From Flavobacteriaceae bacterium TMED179 (GTDB lineage Bacteria; Bacteroidota; Bacteroidia; Flavobacteriales; Flavobacteriaceae): 21,865 nt of DNA. The first letter of the stretch is position 1. Each line of letters begins with the position of its first letter. Under the pieces are notes generated by a model. That model was given only the letters and a program-made list of their open reading frames with translations. It made no database searches and was not told the DNA's origin. The stretch is taken from positions 70,142-92,006 of the forward strand of contig NHIC01000007.1 of NCBI GenBank assembly GCA_002169865.1. Reading direction: 5' to 3'. The position numbers and the translations under genes are program-made. Positions 7,591 through 14,920 of this stretch are shown here, piece after piece.

Positions 7591-8550
7591 TTAAAGCATT
7601 TTAGCCGCCTTTTCCAATAATTTTTTAGTCGCAATAATACCCTCTTTTTCAGAAAGCATATTACCCTCATATTCAACACCAATAAATCCATTGTATCCAG
7701 CATCTTTAGCAATGGATAATAATCTGTAATAGTCTAAGGTAGTTTCGTCTCCATTGGAATCAAACGCGTAAGATTTTGCACTAAGCCCAAATGCTCTAGG
7801 AAGCATTTCAGAAATCCCCAAATAAGGGTCATATAAATCTTTACAATTGTTGTCTTTTAGCGATCCATATCCCTCGCTCATACAAAAGTTACCAAAGTCT
7901 GGTAAAGTGCCGCAATTCTTTAAGTTTACTTGGTTTATAACTTTCATTAGCAAACTTGCATTGGATGATAATCCCCCATGATTTTCTACGATTACATTAA
8001 TATTTAGGGGCTTCGCATATTCTCCTAAGGCTTTAAAACTTTCTACCGAATACTTTATCCAATTCTCTATTTCTTTTTCTCCTTTTAGGTTTATTCTAAT
8101 TGCTGAACAATTCATTTTACTAGCAGCGTCAATCCATAGTTTATGATTTTCCACAGCCATCATTCTTTCTTCAGGGTTAGAGCTTGATAAATTGCCTTCA
8201 CCATCAATCATAATAAGGACATTTTTTAAATTGTACTTAGCAGCAAGATCATTATTCCTTGTTATAAACTCTTCCATTGCAGAAGCTTTATCTTCACTCA
8301 TTGTGACATCTGAATAAAGATCATTTACATATTCTAGTCCCTCAAACCCTAACTCATGAGCAATTTTTGCAAACTCATATGGAGATAATCCATCTTCACG
8401 AATTGAATTATGTATGGACCATTGAGCTAAAGAAGTTTTAAAAAAAGAATCTTTATTTGTTACTGTCTGCTTATTTTCATTTTTACATGATACAAACCCC
8501 AATATAAAAATTAAAAGCAGAAAATTTTGGACTATATTATTTGTTTTCAT
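7591..8550 (-). CDS. TIM-barrel sugar isomerase/epimerase-like lipoprotein
   Basis: This is a 319-residue xylose isomerase-like TIM barrel with an N-terminal lipoprotein signal. A hydrophobic stretch (residues 8-20) ends in GFVSC with Cys22, followed by a short polar linker. It should therefore work outside the cytoplasm, unlike the second TIM barrel of this operon. Possible metal ligands are Glu189 in VIVENHGG, Asp218 in LPDFGNF and Glu293 in GVEYEGN. It is the first gene of the eight-gene minus-strand run, diverging from the GMC dehydrogenase across a 112-base gap. A role in cleaving, epimerising or isomerising the oxidised sugar made in the periplasm is plausible; related locus members are annotated loosely as hydroxypyruvate isomerase-like. 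The reaction is unknown. Confidence 0.85.
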   Translation of the reverse strand: MKTNNIVQNFLLLIFILGFVSCKNENKQTVTNKDSFFKTSLAQWSIHNSIREDGLSPYEFAKIAHELGFEGLEYVNDLYSDVTMSEDKASAMEEFITRNNDLAAKYNLKNVLIMIDGEGNLSSSNPEERMMAVENHKLWIDAASKMNCSAIRINLKGEKEIENWIKYSVESFKALGEYAKPLNINVIVENHGGLSSNASLLMKVINQVNLKNCGTLPDFGNFCMSEGYGSLKDNNCKDLYDPYLGISEMLPRAFGLSAKSYAFDSNGDETTLDYYRLLSIAKDAGYNGFIGVEYEGNMLSEKEGIIATKKLLEKAAKML

Positions 8551-8588
8551 AATGTTAGTTCTATTTTATCTTTGTTTTATTAGTGATC

Positions 8589-8616
8589 TAAATTTATATA
8601 ATTTATTCGCATCAAA
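8589..8616 (-). promoter_or_regulatory. Possible promoter of the minus-strand sugar operon
   Basis: Reading the minus strand, TTTG (8616-8613) is followed after 16 bases by TAAATTTA (8596-8589), one mismatch from the Bacteroidota -7 consensus TAnnTTTG. The spacing is shorter than the usual 19 or so. The location is right, about 40 bases before the lipoprotein start codon, but chance matches are common in DNA this AT-rich. Confidence 0.25.
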
Positions 8617-8628
8617 GAAGAAAATATT

Positions 8629-8636
8629 TATATTTG
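8629..8636 (+). promoter_or_regulatory. Possible -7 promoter box of the GMC dehydrogenase operon
   Basis: TATATTTG fits the Bacteroidota consensus TAnnTTTG exactly and lies 26 bases before the ATG at 8663. A good -33 TTTG at the normal distance is not present. A second exact match, TATCTTTG at 8567-8574, would give a leader of about 80 bases and has a TTTG 23 bases further upstream. Either could be used. Confidence 0.35.
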
Positions 8637-8662
8637 AGTTCTACAGATGAATGATTTAATAT

Positions 8663-10357
8663 ATGTTGATGCAAAATAGGTTTGATGCTATAGTGGTAGG
8701 CACTGGAATATCTGGTGGCTGGGCAGCTAAAGAGCTATGTGAAAAAGGATTAAAGACTTTAGTCTTGGAACGCGGACATATGGTAAAACATATTGAAGAT
8801 TATCCGACAGCTAATAATGATCCATGGGATTACAAAACCGGAGATGTCATTACCAAAAAGACAAGAGAAATTCAAGGAAAACAAAGTAGAACTGGTTATA
8901 CTACAACAGAATCAAGCAAACATTTTTTTGTTAATGACCTAGAGCACCCTTATAACGAAACTAATCGATTTGATTGGATGCGCGGCTACCACGTTGGTGG
9001 TAGATCAATTACCTGGGGAAGACAATCATATCGACTTACTGATTTTGACTTTAAAGCTAATATTAAAGATGGTATAGCAACTGATTGGCCCATTAGATAT
9101 AAAGACCTTAAGTCTTGGTATGATTATGTAGAGGGATATATTGGAGTAAGTGGACAAAATGTGGGACTTCCTCAGTTTCCAGATGGCAACTATTTAAGAC
9201 CGATGGATCTCAACTGTGTTGAGAATCATTTAAAGGACTCAATAAATAAGAATTATAATGACAGGTTATTGACCATTGGAAGAACAGCTATTATTACAGA
9301 AGGAACAAAACCAGGACTTGGTAGAGTTAGTTGCCAATACAGAGCAAGGTGTAGAAGGGGCTGTCCTTATGGAGCTTACTTTAGCAGTAACTCTTCTACT
9401 CTTCCCGCAGCTGAAGCTACAGGGAACATGACTTTAAGACCTAATTCAATAGTACACGAAGTTATTTATGACGCTAATAAAAAACTAGCATCTGGTGTTA
9501 GAGTAATTGATACTGAAACAAAAGAAGTTTTTGAATTTAATTCAAAAGTAATTTTCTTGTGTGCATCTACGGTTGCTTCAACTTCTATTTTGATGCAATC
9601 TAAATCAGACAGCTTTCCAGATGGAATGGGGAATTCCTCAGATCAATTAGGGAGAAATATAATGGATCACCATCTAGGTGTTGGCGCCTCTGCGGAAACA
9701 GATGATTTTCAAGATAAATATTATTTTGGGAGAAGAAATAATGGAATTTACATACCAAGGTTTAGAAATATTGGAGGTGAAACCAATCGAAAGGATTTCT
9801 TGCGAGGTTATGGGTATCAAGGAGGAGGTTCGCGAGGATCGACCTTTAAAGTTGCTGAATTAGATTATGGTAGTCGTTTTAAAGAAGAGTTGTTAAAGCC
9901 AGGAACCTGGAAAATAAGGTTAAGCGGTTTTGGGGAAGTACTACCATACGAGCAAAACAGAATGACCCTTGATTATCAAAAACTTGACAATTGGGGCTTG
10001 CCAACAGTTACATTTGATGCTACCATAAAAGAAAATGAATTAAACATGCGTAAAGATATGCAACAACAGGCGATCGAAATGTTGGAAAGAGGAGGGTTTA
10101 AAGATGTAAAAGGTCATGATGGAGACTATGCTCTAGGACTTGGAATTCATGAAATGGGAACTGCCCGTATGGGACGTGACTCTAGGACATCGGTACTTAA
10201 CAAATACAATCAAATACATGAGGTACTTAATGTTTTTGTAACTGACGGGTCAGCAATGACTTCTGCAGGTAATGTGAATCCCTCTCTGACTTATATGGCA
10301 CTAACGGCCAGGGCGGCAAATCATGCAGTACAAGAATTAAAAAAAATGAACCTTTAA
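8663..10357 (+). CDS. GMC-type FAD sugar dehydrogenase, probable glucoside 3-dehydrogenase catalytic subunit
   Basis: This is a 564-residue GMC oxidoreductase of the gluconate/fructose/glucoside dehydrogenase branch, which oxidises a sugar hydroxyl and passes electrons to a carrier rather than to oxygen. The FAD site is VVGTGISGG (11-19) with the ribose-binding Glu36 in LVLERG. The active-site pair is probably His496 in GIHEMGTARMG and Asn539 in GNVNPSLT. Cys224, Cys230 and Cys234 form C-x5-C-x3-C, the spacing of the 3Fe-4S ligands known from the alpha subunit of bacterial FAD glucose dehydrogenase. No signal peptide is present; export is probably with the Tat-targeted subunit encoded 12 bases downstream. 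ATG 8663 was taken as start; ATG 8669 is equally possible. The divergent DUF1080 and TIM-barrel genes favour C3 oxidation of a glycoside. Confidence 0.9.
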   Translation: MLMQNRFDAIVVGTGISGGWAAKELCEKGLKTLVLERGHMVKHIEDYPTANNDPWDYKTGDVITKKTREIQGKQSRTGYTTTESSKHFFVNDLEHPYNETNRFDWMRGYHVGGRSITWGRQSYRLTDFDFKANIKDGIATDWPIRYKDLKSWYDYVEGYIGVSGQNVGLPQFPDGNYLRPMDLNCVENHLKDSINKNYNDRLLTIGRTAIITEGTKPGLGRVSCQYRARCRRGCPYGAYFSSNSSTLPAAEATGNMTLRPNSIVHEVIYDANKKLASGVRVIDTETKEVFEFNSKVIFLCASTVASTSILMQSKSDSFPDGMGNSSDQLGRNIMDHHLGVGASAETDDFQDKYYFGRRNNGIYIPRFRNIGGETNRKDFLRGYGYQGGGSRGSTFKVAELDYGSRFKEELLKPGTWKIRLSGFGEVLPYEQNRMTLDYQKLDNWGLPTVTFDATIKENELNMRKDMQQQAIEMLERGGFKDVKGHDGDYALGLGIHEMGTARMGRDSRTSVLNKYNQIHEVLNVFVTDGSAMTSAGNVNPSLTYMALTARAANHAVQELKKMNL

Positions 10358-10369
10358 AAATTAATTGAA

Positions 10370-10984
10370 ATGGACAGAAGAAAAGCATTAAAAAATATTG
10401 GAACCGGGATTGGAACCTTTACAGTCTCTCCGTCAATTATCAGCCTTTTTAATAGTTGCCAGCAAGATACTATTCAGGATATAGTTACTTTTTCGAATGA
10501 ACAATATGATTTTATTACGAAATTAATGGATATAATTATTCCAAAAACTGATACACCTGGAGCAATCGAATTAAACCTAAATAAATTCATTGACATATAC
10601 ATTAACGAGGTTTGGCCTAGCGAAATTAAAATGGTATTCCTCTTAGGGTTAGACAAATGTTTAATAACCCATTCAAAATCAGGCATAGAAGAATTAAAAC
10701 TATTATTAGATAAAACTTTTAAAATAGATAAAGAAATCTCTGATAAATACGATGATTTAATTTCAGATTATCAAGAACAAATTGAGTTAGGATATAAAGC
10801 TTCAATTGATAAGGATATTTTAGAATACCTATTTCTAAAAAAATTAAGGGATATGACTATTATGTCTTTTAAAATAAATGAATATGTAGCCAAAAATTTA
10901 TTGGCCTACTCTCCAATACCAGGCGATTACAAGGGATGCGTTGATCTTCAAGAGACAACAGGCGGTAAACTGTGGTCTTTATAA
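10370..10984 (+). CDS. Gluconate 2-dehydrogenase subunit 3-like protein (small Tat subunit of the GMC dehydrogenase)
   Basis: This is a 204-residue protein of the gluconate 2-dehydrogenase subunit 3 family, the small partner needed for assembly and export of GMC sugar dehydrogenases. The N-terminus MDRRKALKNIG has the twin arginine pair followed by a weakly hydrophobic stretch to residue 29, consistent with a Tat signal. A Cys at residue 30 (SLFNSC) could make it a Tat lipoprotein, though Phe at the -3 position is not classical. The following segment (FSNEQYDFITKLMDIIIPKTDTPGA) is the typical start of the family domain. Co-transcription with the signal-less GMC subunit 12 bases upstream supports a hitchhiker export model. 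No haem-binding CxxCH motif is present. Confidence 0.85.
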   Translation: MDRRKALKNIGTGIGTFTVSPSIISLFNSCQQDTIQDIVTFSNEQYDFITKLMDIIIPKTDTPGAIELNLNKFIDIYINEVWPSEIKMVFLLGLDKCLITHSKSGIEELKLLLDKTFKIDKEISDKYDDLISDYQEQIELGYKASIDKDILEYLFLKKLRDMTIMSFKINEYVAKNLLAYSPIPGDYKGCVDLQETTGGKLWSL

Positions 10985-11011
10985 AATTTTAAAGTTATAA
11001 CAAAGCTTTAT

Positions 11012-11497
11012 CTACTTAACTATAAATTTTCCTTTCATTAATTGCCAATGCCCAGGGAAAGTACAGAGGAATGTATAGATACCTTTTTTAGGAGCATCGA
11101 AAATAATGGTGTCGCTATCCCCACCACCAAGTAATTTCGTGTAAGCGATAATTTCATCTCCTTCAGGGATATATTCGGTCTTCATCGCCGAAGCAGCTCT
11201 AGTTGCAAAATCATTTACATCGACATCAGATTTTAACAAAACAAAGTTGTGTCCCATTCCCCTTTTACCAAACTTACCAGTATGATTTAAAGTAAGAGTT
11301 ATGGTTTTACCAGCCGGAACTAAAATCATGTTTTTATCAAACTTCATTGTATCATTTGAATTAAGTATGACTTTGGTTTCTGGAGCAGCTTTAGAATCTT
11401 TTTCAGTTTTAGATGTTTTATCTTTTTCAGTAGGCTTGCCGTCATTGCAGTTTGTAAGAAAAAGCAAGAAGCAAAAGGGGAGTATATATTTTTTCAT
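11012..11497 (-). CDS. Azurin, lipoprotein type 1 copper electron carrier
   Basis: This is a 161-residue lipoprotein: signal MKKYILPFCFLLFLTNC with Cys17, then a Lys/Glu-rich linker and a cupredoxin domain of normal azurin size. All azurin copper ligands are visible: His83 in GHNFVLL, and Cys145, His150 and Met154 in CTFPGHWQLM. It should carry single electrons at the outside of a membrane. I start it at ATG 11497 rather than the in-frame TTG four codons upstream, because the signal peptide begins naturally there and the preceding A-rich stretch is a typical Bacteroidota translation start. It is the last gene of a minus-strand group, 58 bases after the TruA-like gene, and converges on the GMC dehydrogenase operon. 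Confidence 0.94.
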   Translation of the reverse strand: MKKYILPFCFLLFLTNCNDGKPTEKDKTSKTEKDSKAAPETKVILNSNDTMKFDKNMILVPAGKTITLTLNHTGKFGKRGMGHNFVLLKSDVDVNDFATRAASAMKTEYIPEGDEIIAYTKLLGGGDSDTIIFDAPKKGIYTFLCTFPGHWQLMKGKFIVK

Positions 11498-11555
11498 TTT
11501 TTTTTTCAAAAGTATAAAAATTAAAATAAAATTTAAAAGAAGTATTTTATAGTAC

Positions 11556-12338
11556 TCAAAAATTAACTTTATGCAATATTAAGCCTGATGCGGGTGCGAT
11601 TAAATCTATTTTCTTAGAACAATTTTTAACAAGACTTTGTGAAATGAAGTCCAAGGTAATTTCCCCTTTTCCAAGCTTAATCAAAGCTCCCATCATCAAT
11701 CTTATCTGATGCCTCCCGAAGCCTTTTCCTACTACTTTGAGTAAATAACTTTTTTTTGGAAAAAAATTGGCTTTATAAATTTTATTTTCCTCAATTTTAC
11801 AATATTTTAATTTTCTCTCATAAGTCCCTTCCTTTTTTGGTTTGTAACAATAGGTTTTAAAATTATGTTTCCCTTCAAACAAAATTGCTCCTTGTTTCAT
11901 AAGATTAATGTCTAATGGGTATAGAATTGTGGTAAGCAAAGGCGCACAGAATGGATGGTATTTAGATCCGAATGCAAAGATATAATGGTATTCTTTTTCA
12001 GTAACATCTTTTATGATATTAAATTTAGAATCAACTTCTTGAATTGAAATTGCTCTTATATCTTGAGGTAAATTTAAATTAAACTCATTCAAAAATTTAT
12101 CACTATTCTCAAGAGGGGATTTTTCTAAAAAAAGTTCAATAGCAGTCTCATTTGCAGAGACCATAGCATCTGTTCTTCCAGAACCTAAAGTCTTAAAAAC
12201 TTTTCCATCTAAAATAAACTTTAAAGTTTTATCAATCATCATATGTAAAGTTTTATGATTGGGTTGTTTTTGCCAACCATGAAAACGATATCCTAGAAAC
12301 TGAATTTTTATTAAATAGTAAAATCGTTTTATCGACAT
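11556..12338 (-). CDS. TruA-like tRNA pseudouridine synthase (divergent paralogue)
   Basis: This is a 260-residue member of the TruA pseudouridine synthase family, whose best-known member converts uridines 38-40 of the tRNA anticodon arm. The N-terminal IQFLGYRFHGWQKQPN matches the family opening, and Asp57 in LGSGRTDAMVSA is the catalytic aspartate. The motif departs from the classical RTDAGVHA, and the later GKGFGRHQIRLMMGAL block also differs from canonical TruA. I recall a second TruA-like copy of this kind in flavobacteria beside a classical TruA, so this may be the paralogue and not truA itself. It lies 65 bases downstream of the EamA gene on the same strand. The RNA target is uncertain. 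Confidence 0.85.
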   Translation of the reverse strand: MSIKRFYYLIKIQFLGYRFHGWQKQPNHKTLHMMIDKTLKFILDGKVFKTLGSGRTDAMVSANETAIELFLEKSPLENSDKFLNEFNLNLPQDIRAISIQEVDSKFNIIKDVTEKEYHYIFAFGSKYHPFCAPLLTTILYPLDINLMKQGAILFEGKHNFKTYCYKPKKEGTYERKLKYCKIEENKIYKANFFPKKSYLLKVVGKGFGRHQIRLMMGALIKLGKGEITLDFISQSLVKNCSKKIDLIAPASGLILHKVNF

Positions 12339-12403
12339 AGATATTAAAATAAAATTAAAACCTTTGATTCAATATCCTGTTTTTATTAGAAGCTAGAAGA
12401 ACT

Positions 12404-13315
12404 TTAAGTTGATTTAGATTTATATGAATTTACCCTTTTTTTCGAAACTAAATAAACTCCTAAAAAAACCAGTCCACATGCAAGAATTTTCACACTATCT
12501 AGAATATCATTACCAGTAATCACAGCATATACAATCGTAATTATGGGTTGCAGGTAAGTAAACGCTCCAATAGTAGTTGCTGAAAGGGTTTTTAATGCGT
12601 AAACGTTAAGCATGTAAGTCAAAAAAGTGGTGCCTAAAACGACAAAGCTCATTCGCCAAATTGCCTCAAAAGGCAAACTATTCCAAGAGACTTCCATAAA
12701 TTCATTTATGGTGAATGGAAATGTATAAAATACCCCAAGCAGAAACATCCATTTCATAAGTGTAACAGTACTGTATTTTTTGGTAAGTGATTTTACCATT
12801 ACAAGATAAGTTCCAAAACTTATTGCATTTATTAAAAGCATTATATTTCCTAGAGAAACATTTGGTGCATTAATAGCTTTGATTGTATTGCCATAAATAA
12901 TAAGTAAAATTGCTCCTATAAAACCTAAAATGATACCTAAAACTTTAAGAAGGTTTAATCTTTCTTTTAAGAATATAGCTGAGAGAACAAGAATTATAAT
13001 AGGTGTCAAAGTTACAATTACTCCGCTGTTTATAGGAGTTGAAAGTTGAAGGCCTTTAAAAAACATTAACATATTAATACACATGCCAAAGAAGGCAGTA
13101 ATAGCAATTTTAAAAAAATCTTTTTTTTCAATCGTTTCTTTAGGTATAAAAAAACTAACTAACCAAAAAAGAATACATGCTCCAACAACTCTAAGCATAA
13201 TAAATCCAAAAGGGCCAATGTAGTGAGGCATCACCACCTTTGCTATAGTGTGATTCATTCCATAAATTGTAGTTGCTCCAAAGGCAGCTATCAATGCTAG
13301 AATTCTATTGTCCAT
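12404..13315 (-). CDS. EamA/DMT family transporter
   Basis: This is a 303-residue inner-membrane protein of the drug/metabolite transporter superfamily. About ten hydrophobic segments are arranged as two EamA repeats (about residues 8-140 and 150-290), ending in a short basic tail. The first repeat has the usual GMNHTIAKVVMPHYIGPFGFIM and VIVTLTPIIILVLSAIFLKERL stretches, the second TYLQPIITIVYAVITG. Such proteins export amino acids, nucleotides or other small metabolites, and sequence alone does not give the substrate. Its start overlaps the end of the ArsC/Spx-like gene by 11 bases. Confidence 0.88.
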   Translation of the reverse strand: MDNRILALIAAFGATTIYGMNHTIAKVVMPHYIGPFGFIMLRVVGACILFWLVSFFIPKETIEKKDFFKIAITAFFGMCINMLMFFKGLQLSTPINSGVIVTLTPIIILVLSAIFLKERLNLLKVLGIILGFIGAILLIIYGNTIKAINAPNVSLGNIMLLINAISFGTYLVMVKSLTKKYSTVTLMKWMFLLGVFYTFPFTINEFMEVSWNSLPFEAIWRMSFVVLGTTFLTYMLNVYALKTLSATTIGAFTYLQPIITIVYAVITGNDILDSVKILACGLVFLGVYLVSKKRVNSYKSKST

Positions 13316-13661
13316 CTAAAAATATTTTTGCAGCTGCTATAGTTTTAGATGCATTTCCAATGAAACTGTGATTATCGTATAACAGAACTGGTCGCTTTAA
13401 AAAAGAATAATGCTCTAAAAGTAAATTTTTGCAGTCCTTTTCTCTGAGATTTTGATATTTTAATTTTCTCTGTTTATATAGTTGAGATTGCTTGTTGATC
13501 AAATCTTCATAATTTCCTACAATGTTGTATAATGTTTCTATTTCAGAAAGAGAAAGGGGATTTTTCTTTACATCAATTTGCAAAATAGTATTATCTAATT
13601 TAAGTTCTTTGGCTATTCTTTTACAGGTATTGCAGCTGCTTAAATAATAAAATATCCTCAT
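13305..13661 (-). CDS. ArsC/Spx-like thioredoxin-fold protein
   Basis: This is a 118-residue protein of the arsenate reductase (ArsC) / Spx family. The N-terminal SSCNTCKR has Cys10 and Cys13 as a CxxC pair, and FLKRPVLLYDNHSFIG near the C-terminus matches the family's conserved Arg-Pro region. Many family members are not arsenate reductases but thiol-redox or regulatory proteins. No arsenic-resistance gene lies nearby, so I make no functional claim beyond a thiol-based activity. It is the first gene of the minus-strand group and overlaps the EamA gene by 11 bases. It diverges from the PLP-enzyme gene across a 97-base gap. Confidence 0.8.
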   Translation of the reverse strand: MRIFYYLSSCNTCKRIAKELKLDNTILQIDVKKNPLSLSEIETLYNIVGNYEDLINKQSQLYKQRKLKYQNLREKDCKNLLLEHYSFLKRPVLLYDNHSFIGNASKTIAAAKIFLDGQ

Positions 13662-13758
13662 TATAGTTTTTTGATATTACAAAGAAAAATCATTTTTATT
13701 GAACATCAGTGGTTTTCCTTAAAATCAGATACCTTTACAGAGAAAATATTTTAATTGT

Positions 13759-14910
13759 ATGAAAGACAAACTCCATTTTAACACAGCAACTATTCATGGG
13801 GGGCAAAAGCCTGATGAAGCTTATGGGGCAGTAATGCCTCCAATTTATCAAACCTCGACCTATGCTCAAACTACTCCAGGAGAGCATAAAGGTTTTGAAT
13901 ATAGTCGGACTCATAATCCCACTCGCCAAGCACTAGAAAAATCTTTAGCAAGCATTGAGAGTGGAGCTTTTGGATTTGCATTTGGATCTGGTCTTGCAGC
14001 TATGGATGCAGTTTTAAAATTATTAAAACCTGGTGATGAAATTATTTCAACAGATGATCTTTATGGAGGGTCTTACCGTATATTTAAAAAGATTTTTGAA
14101 GGCTTTGGATTGAAGTTTCATTTTGTACCCATGCATGATACAGAGCTTATATCTTCATGCATTAATAAGAAAACTAAACTGATTTGGCTGGAAACACCAA
14201 CTAATCCGATGATGAATGTTATAGATATCCAAGCTGTCACCCAACTTGTAAAAGATAAAGAGATTTTAGTTGCTGTTGACAACACTTTTGCTTCTTCATA
14301 TATACAGCAACCATTGACTATGGGTGCAGATATTGTAATGCATTCTGCAACTAAATATTTAGCAGGTCATTCAGATGTGATTTTAGGAGCATTGATTGTC
14401 AATAGCTCAATTCTTGCTGAGCGAATTGGTTTTATCCAAAATGCAAGTGGGGCAATATGTGGTCCTATGGATAGTTTTTTAACTTTAAGAGGAATAAAAA
14501 CTTTACATGTCCGTATGCAGCGTCATTGCGAAAATGCTGCTATGATAGCAAATTTTTTGAAAGATCATTCCAAAATTGAAAAGGTTTATTGGCCAGGTTT
14601 TAAATCTCATCCAAATCATTTAGTCGCAAAAGCTCAGATGAAAGATTACGGAGGAATGCTTTCTTTTGTAACTAAAGGGGCAGATTATCATGCTGCAATT
14701 AAGATTATTGAGCGATTAAAGTTGTTCACTCTTGCTGAATCCTTGGGTGGAGTAGAAAGTTTAGCAGGACATCCTGCAAGCATGACTCATGCATCTATTC
14801 CTAAAGACATAAGAGAAAAGAGCGGTGTAGTAGATGCACTTATCCGTTTAAGTATAGGAATTGAAGATGTTCGTGACTTAATTTCAGATTTAGATCAGGC
14901 AATAGGTTAA
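13759..14910 (+). CDS. Cys/Met-metabolism PLP-dependent enzyme (cystathionine gamma-synthase/lyase type)
   Basis: This is a 383-residue cytoplasmic enzyme of the Cys/Met-metabolism PLP family (fold type I). Lys199 in HSATKYLAGHSD is the PLP-binding lysine, Asp174 in VAVDNTFASS contacts the pyridine nitrogen, and YSRTHNPT (48-55) binds the phosphate from the neighbouring subunit. The length and the TIHGGQKPDEAYGAVMPPIYQTSTY opening fit cystathionine gamma-synthase or gamma-lyase, which make or break cystathionine in the transsulfuration route. Sequence reading alone does not separate the two, and no other sulfur gene is in the window. An LpxH-type gene starts 10 bases downstream, so they are probably co-transcribed. 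Confidence 0.9.
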   Translation: MKDKLHFNTATIHGGQKPDEAYGAVMPPIYQTSTYAQTTPGEHKGFEYSRTHNPTRQALEKSLASIESGAFGFAFGSGLAAMDAVLKLLKPGDEIISTDDLYGGSYRIFKKIFEGFGLKFHFVPMHDTELISSCINKKTKLIWLETPTNPMMNVIDIQAVTQLVKDKEILVAVDNTFASSYIQQPLTMGADIVMHSATKYLAGHSDVILGALIVNSSILAERIGFIQNASGAICGPMDSFLTLRGIKTLHVRMQRHCENAAMIANFLKDHSKIEKVYWPGFKSHPNHLVAKAQMKDYGGMLSFVTKGADYHAAIKIIERLKLFTLAESLGGVESLAGHPASMTHASIPKDIREKSGVVDALIRLSIGIEDVRDLISDLDQAIG

Positions 14911-14920
14911 TCAATGCCTT

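Noticed and set aside
9678..9863. Second open frame inside the GMC dehydrogenase gene
   Set aside because: It lies entirely within the conserved GMC coding sequence in another frame and shows no domain.
10474..10686. Antisense open frame opposite the small dehydrogenase subunit
   Set aside because: It is a shadow of the Tat subunit gene with no independent evidence of coding.
10988..11010. Possible terminator between the dehydrogenase operon and azurin (TAAAG ... CTTTA)
   Set aside because: The stem is only five A/T-rich pairs with an 11-base loop and no T tract on either strand.
11507..11514. Exact minus-strand match to TAnnTTTG just before azurin
   Set aside because: It is only about ten bases from the start codon, would leave almost no leader and lacks a -33 TTTG at a suitable distance; likely chance in an A/T-only stretch.
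11301..11552. + strand open frame across the azurin start region
   Set aside because: It is antisense to azurin, whose copper ligands prove the coding strand; the hydrophobic Lys/Phe-rich tail comes from T and A runs.
13730..13737. TACCTTTA as a -7 promoter box for the PLP-enzyme gene
   Set aside because: It has one mismatch to TAnnTTTG and no TTTG at the -33 distance; too weak to list as a feature.
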